Source of the DNA: Oryza sativa Japonica Group | Lineage: Eukaryota; Streptophyta; Magnoliopsida; Poales; Poaceae | Reading direction: 5' to 3' | NCBI RefSeq assembly: GCF_034140825.1 | Contig: NC_089038.1 | Span: forward strand, 22,677,501 to 22,741,500 | Length of the DNA: 64,000 nucleotides | Shown: piece by piece, positions 12,452 through 21,947 of the stretch | Layout of the letters: each line of letters begins with the position of its first letter | How positions within the stretch are numbered: the stretch's first letter is position 1 | The notes under the pieces: model-generated | Database searches by the model: none | What the model was told of the DNA's origin: nothing | The model's input: the letters and a program-made list of their open reading frames with translations, nothing else | Program-made: the position numbers and the translations under genes

Positions 12452-12522
12452 TTCGGGAAACCTCTCCCGCCGCGAAGCCGCCCGAACCCTCCCGTCTCGC
12501 CGCGCTCGCCGGCCGAACATTC
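12452..12522 (+). promoter_or_regulatory. Two heat shock elements upstream of the small HSP gene
   Basis: TTCGGGAA at 12452-12459 and GAACATTC at 12515-12522 each give a perfect inverted pair of HSF half-sites (nTTCnnGAAn and nGAAnnTTCn). The second lies ~20 bp upstream of TATAAAT (12543-12549), the usual arrangement of plant heat-inducible promoters. Confidence 0.8.
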
Positions 12523-12542
12523 TCGCCGCGCCACCGCCACCC

Positions 12543-12549
12543 TATAAAT
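12543..12549 (+). promoter_or_regulatory. TATA box of the small HSP gene
   Basis: TATAAAT about 140 bp before the start codon at 12690 and just downstream of two heat shock elements. Confidence 0.75.
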
Positions 12550-12689
12550 CCTCTCCCAACCTCGCCGTCACGTCTCGCCCAACCAAAAATCGCACAGAGC
12601 AAAACACGACGAGAACGAACGCAACGCACACTTACACATACACACACGCTGCTAGTGCTAGCTAAGATTCCGACGAGAGAACGTCCGTG

Positions 12690-13337
12690 ATGGCGTCGAT
12701 GAGAACTGCGGCGGCGGCGGCGATGCTGGCCTGCATCGCCGTCGTTCTGGCGAGCACGGCGGCGGACGGCGCGCTGCTCCCGTGGTTCGGCGGCGGCGGC
12801 GCGCGGGACGAGGCGGTGCCGGAGTTGGGGCTCCTGGCGGCGGCCGACCCGTTCCGGATCCTGGAGCACGTGCCGTTCGGGTTCGACCGCGACGACGTGG
12901 CGATGCTGTCGATGGCGCGGGTGGACTGGCGGGAGACCGGCGACGCGCACGAGGTCGTGGTGGACGTGCCGGGGATGAGGAAGGAGGACCTGCGGGTGGA
13001 GGTGGAGGACAACCGGGTGCTGCGGATCAGCGGCGAGCGGCGGCGGGAGGAGACGACGGAGCAGAAGGGCGGCGGCGACCACTGGCACCGGGAGGAGCGG
13101 TCCTACGGCAGGTTCTGGCGGCAGCTCCGCCTCCCCGACAACGCCGACCTCGACTCCATCGCCGCCTCCCTCGACAACGGCGTGCTCACCGTCCGGTTCC
13201 GGAAGCTGGCGCCCGACCAGATCAAGGGCCCGCGCGTCGTCGGCATCGCCTCCGCCGGCGGTGACGACGGTGGCAAGAAGAGCATCGGCGGCGCCGGCGA
13301 GGGGCAGAACCAGCAGGCCAAGAAGGTGGAGCTCTGA
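12690..13337 (+). CDS. HSP23.2: ER-lumenal small heat shock protein (~23 kDa)
   Basis: Single-exon 215-aa protein. The ATG at 12690 is used; a frame extending 3 nt earlier has no ATG. Residues 1-~27 are a signal peptide (Ala-rich hydrophobic core, cleavage near TAADG). The alpha-crystallin domain spans ~76-175, with VDVPGMRKEDL and the closing GVLTVRFRK. The tail ends KKVEL, a variant of the K/HDEL retention signal, so the protein probably acts as an ATP-independent chaperone in the ER lumen. The promoter has two perfect heat shock elements and a TATA box. ACD and ER signals place it in the plant ER sHSP class; the rice name is recalled from gene order. Very high GC, as is normal for intronless grass genes. 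Confidence 0.95.
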   Translation: MASMRTAAAAAMLACIAVVLASTAADGALLPWFGGGGARDEAVPELGLLAAADPFRILEHVPFGFDRDDVAMLSMARVDWRETGDAHEVVVDVPGMRKEDLRVEVEDNRVLRISGERRREETTEQKGGGDHWHREERSYGRFWRQLRLPDNADLDSIAASLDNGVLTVRFRKLAPDQIKGPRVVGIASAGGDDGGKKSIGGAGEGQNQQAKKVEL

Positions 13338-14080
13338 GCTGTGAAATTTGTCGAGTGGAAACTATGGTTGCGAGTGGTGTGTTGTCACTTGTTTGCAGAG
13401 CACATGTTCCGGTACATAAAATGCGTGTGGAGAGAAAATGTGAAGATGTATCGCACTTTCATCGTTGTGCAGATCTTAACTGAGGAATAAGAAGCTTCAG
13501 TTCCCCATCTTAATCGAGATAAATCCTTAAGAATTTTCATGGTCGCGTTTATCAATAACACACATGGCAGAGATCGCAAACGGTTAGGAACATAGATATA
13601 AACTTTATAGCTAGAACACATTTCCAGCTCACAGACCGCTTCATGGTTTCATCAAAAACACCTGGCAAGAGAACCAACTTCCACAGTTCCACACTTCCAC
13701 TACTTGACAACATAGTTGCCAATTGCCACAACATCAAATACCCCCAACAAGTGAAACTATGAAAGCCCCGCTGCACGCTCATAAACAAGAAATTACTGGC
13801 ATACACCGCCATATCTAACAGACACAAACACTACTGCAATCAAATCAGGAAGATTGTCAGGATTTTTTGTTTGAATTCTCGCCAATTTATTTTTTTGGCA
13901 AGACCACCTAGGCTTTGATTTGGAGTATTGCAATGGAAGGGATGCCAAATAATTTGGCAATGCCAATTTTTTTATCTAAACCAAATGAATGACAAAATTT
14001 TGGCATGCCAAGTTTTTGTCATGGTTGACTTGACAATGATCCAAATTCCAAACAGACCCAGACTTCCAAAGTCCAAACCC
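13338..14080. other. Intergenic with a MITE-like foldback
   Basis: The first part is the 3' flank of the HSP gene. At ~13908-14060 the sequence has repeated TGGCA/TGCCA motifs in both orientations, ending near TTTGGAATTTGG-type complement, which suggests a degenerate foldback. Similar TTGGCA/TGCCA-rich sequence occurs at ~21950-22035. Confidence 0.4.
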
Positions 14081-14320
14081 CCCCGATTCACTTGATGGAA
14101 ATGCAAAATGAGCCCACATTTATTTACTACTTCCTCTAATTCACATTAGAAGACATTTTAGGTTTTGAATAGATTTATTATTTATATATATGGGTCTAAG
14201 TAACTCCCCCGATTCACTTGATAGAAATGCAAAATGAGCCCACATTTATTTACTACCTCTTCTACTTCACATTAGAAGACGTTTTAGGTTTTGAAATAGA
14301 TTCATGTATCGGTGTATGTA
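14081..14320. repeat. Tandem duplication, 126-bp period
   Basis: Two copies start at about 14081 and 14207: GATTCACTTGAT recurs at 14085 and 14211, followed by GCAAAATGAGCCCACATTTA in both. Each copy includes a worn Stowaway-like end (CACATTAGAAGAC then TTTTAGGTTTTGAA). The copies differ at several bases. Confidence 0.85.
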
Positions 14321-14392
14321 TGTGCTTCATATTTGTGTCTGTACGGATGCTAGTGAATCAAAATGAGAGATGGAGAGACAAAACGTCTTATG

Positions 14393-14418
14393 ATGTGTGT
14401 GTGTGTGAGAGAGAGAGA
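14393..14418. repeat. Compound microsatellite (TG)n(AG)n
   Basis: A run of TG followed directly by a run of AG in intergenic DNA. Likely polymorphic between cultivars. Confidence 0.85.
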
Positions 14419-14902
14419 GTAATTTGGTTAGAAATATCCCAAAATGTATACTACTAAACGAGTACTAATGTCTCTATGATGAGAATATGAGGCTTAGTTG
14501 TGGGTGATATTGTTGAACACCAGATAGTATAAATGAGGTTTAGGTGCTGATCAATACGTAACTTTCTTCAGCTGAAAACACCAATTATATAGGAGTAGCT
14601 AAGAAGAGCATCCGCCACTATGTCTTCTAGTTCCCTCGTGTTGTTTTGCTAAATGGATTTTCAGAAGTGTAACTGCAGCTGGCAAGTAAAACAACCGCAA
14701 ACAAAAGAGAGCAAAAAATACCACTAATCCCATCATTTTAATCCACTAATCAAGTTTTATTTCATTTGCAGGAGATGATCCACAACAACTGGAGCATATA
14801 ACGCATAAGAGCACGAGCTAAGTTACTAGTAGAAGATAGCAGAAGCACAAACCATCGCCATGTCATATGGCTGAAATCGATTGGCGTGCCAAATCCCCAA
14901 AT

Positions 14903-15451
14903 CTACTCGAACTTGTAGTGCTTGTCGACGGCCTCGGCGACGTCCCAGGTGCAGCTCATCCCCTTGGGGAACACCACCAGGTCCCCCGCCGCGATCTCCA
15001 CGAAATCCTCGCCGGCGCCGTCCGGGAACACCTTCACCTTCCCCTGCAGCAGGTAGCACGTCTCCTTGGCCGAGTACGTCCACGGGAACTTGCTCTTCTC
15101 GCACCCCCACCTTGCCCACCAACGAGAGGAAAATCAATCAGCGCGGGCGAATCGAACGAGAGGGGAATCGAGCACGAGAAGGTGATTTGCTCACTTGGGC
15201 CACTCGCGGACGCCGAGCTCGGAGAGGCGGGACTCGGGCGGGTTGCGCTCCACACGGACGCCGAGCTTCTCCGTCGCCATCGCCTCCGACGCCGACGCCC
15301 GCACCCGCACCCGCACCCGCACCGCCACCGCGAGCCGCCGCCGCCTTGTTCCCCTCGTCGGTGGTGCACAGGCGCAGCTGAGGCGGCCGGTGGTGGTGGT
15401 GTGGAGATGCGCCGAGGTTGCCACTCCCACCATTGTTGTTGGGCTCGCCAT
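14903..15451 (-). CDS. Plastid-targeted small cupin (Cupin_3/DUF861 family)
   Basis: Two exons (15451-15195, 15110-14903) joined across a short intron give 154 aa. Residues 1-~55 are Ala/Thr/Arg-rich without acids and look like a plastid transit peptide. A conserved single cupin domain follows (~65-150): GCEKSKFPWTYSAKETCYLL, then VFPDG and the barrel motif GDLVVFPKGMSCTWDV. Arabidopsis relatives include PTAC18 and other short DUF861 proteins of unknown reaction. A second in-frame Met at residue 58 would give a ~97-aa form without the transit peptide. A CGCACC-type hexamer repeat encodes alternating Val-Arg in the presequence. It converges on the HSP gene and diverges from the PMEI gene. Confidence 0.88.
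15298..15332 (-). repeat. GC-rich hexamer repeat within the cupin presequence
   Basis: Five to six tandem copies of a CGCACC-like unit encode a Val-Arg-Val-Arg run at residues ~44-51 of the cupin protein. Copy number is likely variable. Confidence 0.8.
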
Positions 15452-15869
15452 CCTCAAGTAGTCGTGGACTCGTGGTGGTCTCGTGGCCGGTGATCTTCTC
15501 TAGTGCTATTTGGGCCTCGCCGATGGCGGAGGAAGCGTCTCGAACGCATCCTCGGATTCGTGGCCCAGATTTTTTTCGTCGTGGGGGGTGAAAAGGGAAA
15601 AGTGGAGTAAAAATTGAGGCCCACTTGTTTCTTATCCTCTCCGCGCGCGCAACGCCGTCCATCTGTGCGATGAGCGGTGGGATGGTGCGCGCCGTTTTGT
15701 TCTCTTGCTCCTTTTGGGTTGGAATTGGTTCCGTATTTGGTTTGATGCTAGGCCCCCACCAACGGACTGCATGAAGTAGTGAAGTATTGCCACTAGGAAT
15801 TAAGTCCACATGGACTCCCTTAAAATATGGGACTAATCCTATGACCTATTTGGCAGGGCTCAAACTCTT

Positions 15870-16104
15870 TTTTTTTTAATTACACAGTACAACGCAGAAA
15901 CTCACAACGCTCGTACACTCACACCTATAAACGCATGCACACAAACTCTACCCCTATGAGCATCTTCAAAGACTGGGGCGGCAAATCTTGGAGATTGACG
16001 AAGTCACTACAGGCGCCTCGTTGTCGACGGGTACGTCGCCTACCACTAAAAGCACAATGTCGTTAAATCCTGAAAAAATCGCACTAAGCTACAGGCCCTT
16101 TCGC
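15870..16104 (-). mobile_element. SINE with 13-bp target duplication
   Basis: About 235 bp flanked by GGCTCAAACTCTT (15857-15869, 16105-16117). Read on the minus strand it begins with a tRNA-like stretch (TGTAGCTTAGTGCGA), has the internal GACTTCGTCAATCTC motif shared with repeats near 32940-33150, 40020-40240 and 42285-42800, and ends in an A-rich tail. The right structure for a tRNA-derived SINE; family name not assigned. Confidence 0.8.
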
Positions 16105-16347
16105 GGCTCAAACTCTTAAATTTAATTTTAAGAATAGTTAGGATATGGAGCAACCTAAATCTAGCTCTACCTCTATAGTTCATTTTGTGAGAGTACTCGA
16201 GTCCGCTCCACGCTGTTTCAGGGTGGACCTAAAGTTGTTTGGGCATACTCCTCCCGAATTGGCAGAGTTGGAGCTGAAACTCTCCAAAACATAGCCTTTT
16301 TGGTAGCTATTGGTTGCAATACTCAATATATGTACCCCTAACTGTTA

Positions 16348-16527
16348 CTCCCTCCGTTTCACAATGTAAGTCATTCTAGCATTTCCCACATTCATATTGA
16401 TGCTAATGAATCTAGATAATTCATTCTAGCATTTCCCACATTCATATTGATGCTAATGAATCGATTCATTAGCATCAATATGAATGTGGGAAATGCTAGA
16501 ATGACTTATATTGTAAAACGGAGGGAG
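16348..16527. mobile_element. Stowaway MITE with internal duplication and an 84-bp perfect palindrome
   Basis: Termini CTCCCTCCGTTTCACAATGT and the near-complement are flanked by TA (16346-16347, 16528-16529). The left arm is duplicated at 50-bp spacing (16371-16412 and 16421-16462). The second copy pairs base for base with the right arm, giving a perfect palindrome at 16421-16504. A shorter relative without the duplication lies at 42883-42995. Confidence 0.92.
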
Positions 16528-16828
16528 TAGTAAAACATTCTTTTTGACAGTATTCTCTCTCGCCTCATTGACACTACTGCAACATTATTTTGTCATATGT
16601 GGCAAGCTAAGCTATCAATGCAATAGATAACTGATGGTATTAAAATAGTGGGAATGTGATCTAGGAGTATTTTAAAAGGCATCCAAAATGTGAAGAAAAC
16701 TATCTGCACATTTAATTTTGGGGGAAAAAAACAGCCTCTCTAGTCTCTAGTCCACAGGAATTGCCGCTACATAAACCCATAAGCGGCTTTGCATTGGCCA
16801 ACGCAAGAAAAAAAAAAGAGCTCAAGCA

Positions 16829-17407
16829 ATGGCAGCGAGGCTTGTCTTCTCCCTCCTCCTCACCGTGGCGTGCTCCCACGCGGCGCTCGCCGCCGCCGCC
16901 TCCTCCTCCGCCGTGGAGGACACCTGCGCGAAGGCGACGGCGAGCGGCAGCCGCAAGGACCTTGCCCCGTTCTGCGTGTCGACCCTGCAGGCCGCGCCGG
17001 GGAGCGCCGGCGCCGACGCGCGCGGCCTCGCCGTGATTGCCACCAACCTGACGCTGGCCAACTACACGGCCGCGTACGCCACCATCAAGGCGCTGCAGCG
17101 GCGCGGCGGCTGGTCGGAGCGCGAGCGGGCCGCGCTCGCCACGTGCCGGCAGCTGTACATCGAGGCGCTCAACGTCGTGCACAGCGCCATCCACGCGCTG
17201 AACACCGGGCAGACGCAGGCGTACGTCGCGGACATGGGCGTCGTCCGGCGCGCCGCCACCGGCTGCGAGGACGCGTTCGGCTTCGGCGGCGGCGGCGGCG
17301 GCGGCGGCGTAGGCAACCAGCTGGCCACGGAGTCGCCGCTGCACAAGGTGGACGACGACGCCATCAACCTGACCACCGTCGCCACGCTGATCGTCCTCAT
17401 CCTGTAA
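16829..17407 (+). CDS. Secreted PMEI/invertase-inhibitor-domain protein
   Basis: Intronless 192-aa protein with a signal peptide (residues 1-~24, Ala-rich core). A four-helix PMEI domain follows, showing the diagnostic four cysteines: C33 and C49, then C106 and C146. Family members bind pectin methylesterases or invertases in the cell wall. An unusual loop of eight glycines (~153-160) precedes the last helix, which ends hydrophobically (NLTTVATLIVLIL), as is usual in this family. Whether it targets PME or invertase cannot be told from sequence. It diverges from the cupin gene across ~1.4 kb that contains a SINE and a Stowaway. Confidence 0.9.
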   Translation: MAARLVFSLLLTVACSHAALAAAASSSAVEDTCAKATASGSRKDLAPFCVSTLQAAPGSAGADARGLAVIATNLTLANYTAAYATIKALQRRGGWSERERAALATCRQLYIEALNVVHSAIHALNTGQTQAYVADMGVVRRAATGCEDAFGFGGGGGGGGVGNQLATESPLHKVDDDAINLTTVATLIVLIL

Positions 17408-18579
17408 CCGAATTCGCTGCAAATTCCTTGGATCTTGGTTGAGTGTGTCATTGTTCAGACTCAAGAAACGAATAAAAGTTCATCAAAATTCAGCGTGTGA
17501 TTAGTGTCAGATTATTGATATGATGATTGATGATCTCGCTGTTGCTGAAAGCCTGAAACCTGACGAACGAATCGATCGAACACCTGCCTGACAAACGAAC
17601 GAATCGCGCGTGATGTCATTAACAAGTGCACGCAAACGTACACGAGCAATTGGGGTCAATCGAGTGATATGCATTTATGCGGAGATCTTGTCATCTTCTG
17701 CCTGCAATTTGTACTCATCCTTCGCCATCTTGCGGACGCTTCACTGACAGGAGCGATTGCTTTTGGCAGGCAGCTCAGGCGCCGGTGGAACAGCATCTCC
17801 GGCGTAGAGTCGACGAAATCCGGTGGCGGCGGTTAGCCGGAGAGGGCGGAGCTCCGGCGAGCGGCTGCCGCGACGAAGGCTTGGAGTGTCGTTTCTCGCC
17901 ATCACGCCGACATGTGGGCCCGCCCAGTTGGTCAAAGATATACTTTTACAAGGGGGCCCTCCCTTTGCAGTAATACCGTTTAGCTCCCTCCGGGTCCGGG
18001 AGACCAAGAATTTGGCGATCCTGGCATCGGTCTCTGGCCACCGTTGGATCAGAATTTGGCGGTCGAGATAAAGTAGGTTGTAAGCATGCGGGATTAATTT
18101 TGCGTAGTGGTCCTTGCTTTGTTCTGTAATACCGTTTAGCACGGTAGCGATCCAAACATCGTCGTCCATCCTCCGTCCGATGCAACATGGGCGGCCAAGA
18201 TCGAGTATCCGTTGGTCGATGAAGGTTGGTGGTTTCCGCGTAGGCCCTTGTTAATCACGTCTACAATTTTTCAGTCACTGACAGGTGGGCCCACGGAGAC
18301 TGGAGCGGAGACTACTGGACTCAACTCTAGCGGTTCAAATCTCGTGCGCTCCTTTCCAAAAAAAAAAAAGAAAAAGAAAAGGAAGAAGAAAAACTCTCGT
18401 CGGCGGCGACCTAAACGCCGGCGAGCTGAAGGGGAAGGGAGGGAAGCCGCCGGCGACCACCCACCGCACCTACCACCACCTCGGCCTCATACACCCTCCT
18501 CTCTGTGCGCGTCTTTCTCTCCGCCGGACTGCGGCGCGGGCGGAAGCGGGGTGGTTTTAGGGTTTTGGCCGGCGACCAG
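17408..18579. other. Intergenic, promoter side of SPC24
   Basis: Open frames near 17741-18169 show no recognisable domain. TAATACCGTTTAGC occurs twice (~17971 and ~18129), hinting at an old local duplication. A telo-box (TAGGGTTT) lies at ~18558-18565, just before the SPC24 start, together with a polypurine stretch at 18358-18392. Confidence 0.45.
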
Positions 18580-20746
18580 ATGGCGGCGGAGGCGGGGATG
18601 CGCGTGAACGTGGCGAGTCTGCTCGCCCTCGGGGACGACACCGTGGAGTTGCTCGGCGAGAGGAAGGACGGCGAGGCCCTCGCGCAGGCCTGCGCCGGGG
18701 CGCGGATGCTGCGTTCCGCCTGCCGCTCGGAGTCCGACGACCTCGAGGTGCAAATGAAAGGTCCGGGTCTCCCCGACTCTCCTGAAATTTCATCCCATTT
18801 CGTGCTCTGCGACCCTACTGTGGTTAAAATTTCAAGCTATTTTTTGCTCTTGTTCGGTGCCAAAAGGATTAGGAAAATTTAGTCAATTTCACTGTTGTTT
18901 TTTTGTTACGGGGAGAAATTCTCACTGTTAATTACCTCAGAAAAAAAATTACCGTCTAGCATAAGGTCTTTTCACACAAAAGGAAATGCATCGCCAATTT
19001 CATTTACTTAGAAGAAATTAAAGTTAGTAATAAGCGAGACTGAAATTCCAGCACTTGCATATCAAAAATGATTTAATGAACACCTTTGAAGGTAGAGTCA
19101 TCGCATCAGCTGCTACTACAATTTACTAGAGATATATTTCTAAATGAATCACTTGGGAAGTAGGAGTAGGCATTTAGGTGAATGAGTATTAGTCAAAGCA
19201 AGCTTCAATTAAACAATCTCATTTCGTTAACATATGGCAGCAGCATAGAAGTTTCTATTTCCAATCAGGTTGCCTCTTCTGAACATTTGCATGCCTTTAG
19301 TACACAGTTTCTTCTATTACTCCACTATCAAATCATCCATGCTTAAAAATTTCATGGTAAGTGTATTATGTCATTGTTTCGCTGCAATTGTGAGGCCTAC
19401 AAAGCAAATAAACCTATATTTCTGCTATGACTTGAAAACACATGCTCACATAGCATCAGTAATATGGGCAAAATGATGTTTGACTGTGCTTGAAGCCTGA
19501 CGTGGAAGTTGGAACAATGAACTCTAGGGAGTTCACATTTTTTAACAATGGAGAACATAATTGCCATCTAAATGCATCTTTCCTTTTTGCAAAACAGAGT
19601 ATCAGGAAAAAATAAAGTCCTGCAAAGAAAAGATAGAAAAGACAAAATCTGAAACAATTGCCGATGATGAACTGAATGCTCTGCAAAAAGAGATGGAGGA
19701 GAAACTTCAAGATGAGCAACGCCTTCGCCAGGATTTAAGATAAGTTATTGTTTCAAAATTGTATCATCTGAAAAGCTGCATTGTGGTAATGAAGAAGTTG
19801 AAGTCCTAATATTGTTTTCTGTCAACACAGCAGTACGTGATGAGCTTGATAACCTAGATAGCCAAAGAGATTCTATAGAACAAAGGAAGGAAGCTCTAAG
19901 GAAGATGGAAAAGGAAATGATGAAAGCACAGTAAGTGGATACTGGTTCTCTCAATGTTGATTAAATCTTAGAACAGTTTTTTTTCGTCGGGCCATTCTTC
20001 GAACAGTCTGACTTTCATAGCCTCACTAAAATCAAATGTGTGAAAACTACTCAGATTACAAAACAGAGCAAGTATCTTAATTGTTACTATGCCTAGCACT
20101 GTTGTTTAGTGCAACAGCAAATGGTATGCTTTATATTTGTAATGCAAGATTCGTTTAAAAAATGAGCAATTGGAGTTTCTTGGTCGAATTTGGATTTTGG
20201 ATGATGCCATATCTTCCTCTTTGTAGTATATTGTGAGTGTATTTGCATTCCTCAACAGCAGCAAAGATGGCTCATTGAGTTTCCATTGTCATTGTGGGAA
20301 AACACTGTCGCAGAATTTGAATTAATTTGTATTGAACTCTTGTAGCGTGGCCTCTATTGGTTGTCCTGATTCTCAGAGCAATGAACTGACCACATTTCTA
20401 TGCAGAAATATGCTTTCCATGTGTGTGTCAGTGACCAAAATCATGCCAAATTTTGAAGACAAGGACAAGATCTCTGGTTGTATCCTTTCAATTTAAGCTA
20501 TTTTTTCTATTCGAACAAAACTGTTTAAACCCATCTTAATATACCAAAACTAGTACTAGTTATTTGGTTAGTGCTTTCTCTTTTCACTTCACCGTCAGTT
20601 TTGTCTTACAGCAATCAAAAACTTTTGAATGTCCTTAATTTCGTTCAGATATTGTTGATAAGAACATGAAGAAACTAGAGAGGTTCGAGTTTGACAAGAC
20701 GACGCCCCCTGTTGATATCTGCAACAACCTTTGGAAGATGGTTTAG
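18580..20746 (+). CDS. SPC24: Kinetochore protein SPC24 (MUN-like), with an odd exon 2 donor
   Basis: Exons 18580-18760, 19598-~19741, 19831-19930, 20406-20479 and 20649-20746 read in one frame to ~198 aa. An N-terminal helix (VNVASLLALGDDTVELLGE) precedes a long Glu/Lys coiled coil (YQEKIKSCKEKIEKTKSE to EALRKMEKEMMKAQ) and a small globular C-terminus (MLSMCVSVTKIMPNFED, ISGYIVDKNMKKLERFEF, CNNLWKMV). This pattern matches plant SPC24/MERISTEM UNSTRUCTURED, a subunit of the NDC80 kinetochore complex. The last intron (20480-20648) has U12-type signals. After exon 2 no GT donor exists at the position the frame needs: the DNA reads GATTTAAGATAAGTT, and TAA in frame at 19741-19743 would stop the protein. 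Identity is inferred from pattern, not search. Confidence 0.8.
20480..20648 (+). other. Candidate U12-type GT-AG intron in SPC24
   Basis: The intron begins GTATCCTTTC, a perfect match to the minor-spliceosome donor (RTATCCTTT). TCCTTAAT at 20632-20639 matches the U12 branch site, with the branch A 10-11 nt from the acceptor AG (20647-20648). Splicing here restores ISGYIVDK, as expected in SPC24. A GT three bases earlier would give Asp instead of Gly-Tyr and lacks the consensus. Confidence 0.85.
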
Positions 20747-21523
20747 ATGTTGCGTGGAGATAACGGTCGTGGACGATGGACCTCCCATCGAACATCCCTT
20801 TTTTTTTGTTATCACCGTTGAATGCTGCCAAAGGACCAAGATGCGTCCAGTTCGCATTTCATGCAGAGATCTACAGAAGTGCTATCTGTTTGTAGATTTG
20901 CTAAGATCAAGATCTCTTTAGCTAGTCCTTGGCTCGTTGCCATGTTCCTTTTAGTATGTGTAAGTACTAAGTTGTATAACATTTCACATGCTATTGTTAT
21001 TCCGGAAGCTGCTCTCACTTGCAAAGCTGCAAGTTTGCAGCCCAATGCCATTTGGTTTCTTGGAAAAAAAAACTGAAATCTTGAGCGATATCCATGATTG
21101 CAACTTTGCTAGAAAGTGCAATGCTTTACAATCGATCTCCATGCGGCGAATGCAGATTTTCTGAGATGTGCCCTGCGTTTTGTTCTCCCCACTTGCATGC
21201 CTTTTGCTGTTTTGTCGTAGTGGAAGTTTGGAGCATGTGATGTGATGTCATGCGAACAAAACAGGTTATTCTCAACTACTACTCCATCCCAGAAATAATG
21301 AATTCCTATATACGAATGTGTCCCCGCGATACCGATCAATTCAATTCGATGGCTCCAATGGCCAGCACTAATGGCATCCTGGTTTACAGGTTATGCTGTT
21401 TTGCGAGTGATGCAATTAGCCAATTACCACCGTGCTTATCAGCGGCTCTCCATTTTACGAGTCGGCAAACCATTACATGATTTGATCCGGTTAAATAAGT
21501 TGATATTATCGTCTGAGAACAAC
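20747..21523. other. 3' flank of SPC24 and spacer before the tRNA
   Basis: No gene recognised. At ~21282-21300 a CTACTCCATCCCAGAAATAAT string resembles a worn Stowaway end, but its partner is missing. Confidence 0.45.
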
Positions 21524-21596
21524 GGGGACGTAGCTCATATGGTAGAGCGCTCGCTTCGCATGCGAGAGGCACGGGGTTCGATTCCCCGCGTCTCCA
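21524..21596 (+). tRNA. tRNA-Ala (anticodon CGC)
   Basis: A 73-nt cloverleaf with no intron. Acceptor GGGGACG pairs with CGTCTCC and has the G3:U70 wobble, the identity element for alanyl-tRNA synthetase. The D arm starts TAGCTCA with loop ATGGTA, the anticodon stem CTCGC/GCGAG holds loop TTCGCAT (CGC), and the T arm is CGGGG-TTCGATT-CCCCG. Discriminator base A. A and B boxes for Pol III are intact. Confidence 0.98.
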
Positions 21597-21627
21597 TTCT
21601 CGTTTTGTAGATGCCGAAGCAATTGCA

Positions 21628-21947
21628 AATCTGACATGAGCATCTGAATTTTTGTAGCCAAACGTAAGCAAGCTAAAGAATTAACAATGACAAAATATTG
21701 ATCATCTGTTTGGTTTGTAGAAAAAATTGGCATTGCCTGATTGTTTGCCTCAGTTAAATGACAAAGTATAACTTATAGCAGACCAAAAATTTGACACGAG
21801 CATCTGAATTTTTGTAGCCAAACCTAAGCAAGCCAAAGAATTAACAATGACAAGATATTGATCATCTGTTTGGTTTGTAGAAAAATTGGCATTGCCTGAT
21901 TGTTTGCCTCAGTTAAATGACTAAGTATAACTTATAGTAGACCAAAC
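21628..21947. repeat. Tandem duplication of ~160 bp just after the tRNA
   Basis: Copy 1 (~21628-21787) and copy 2 (~21788-21947) are about 95% alike: both carry GAGCATCTGAATTTTTGTAG and TATTGATCATCTGTTTGG. One A-run is a base shorter in copy 2. The high identity points to a recent event. It lies 32 bp beyond the end of the tRNA gene. Confidence 0.93.

Noticed and set aside
12438-13088. Long Arg/Pro/His-rich open frames opposite the small HSP gene
   Set aside because: Shadows caused by high GC third positions of the real gene on the other strand; no domain.
820-18000. A functional cluster linking PHD protein, K+ channel, HSP, cupin and PMEI
   Set aside because: Strands are mixed, families and cell compartments are unrelated, and spacing is ordinary for rice; no sign of a metabolic gene cluster.
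17741-18169. 142-aa minus-strand frame between the PMEI and SPC24 genes
   Set aside because: No domain; it runs through a locally duplicated TAATACCGTTTAGC motif that creates repeated LNGIT peptides, which fits repeat sequence better than a gene.
19741-19830. U12 donor as the explanation for SPC24 intron 2
   Set aside because: AAGATAAGTT does not resemble RTATCCTTT, and no U12 branch site precedes the acceptor at 19830.
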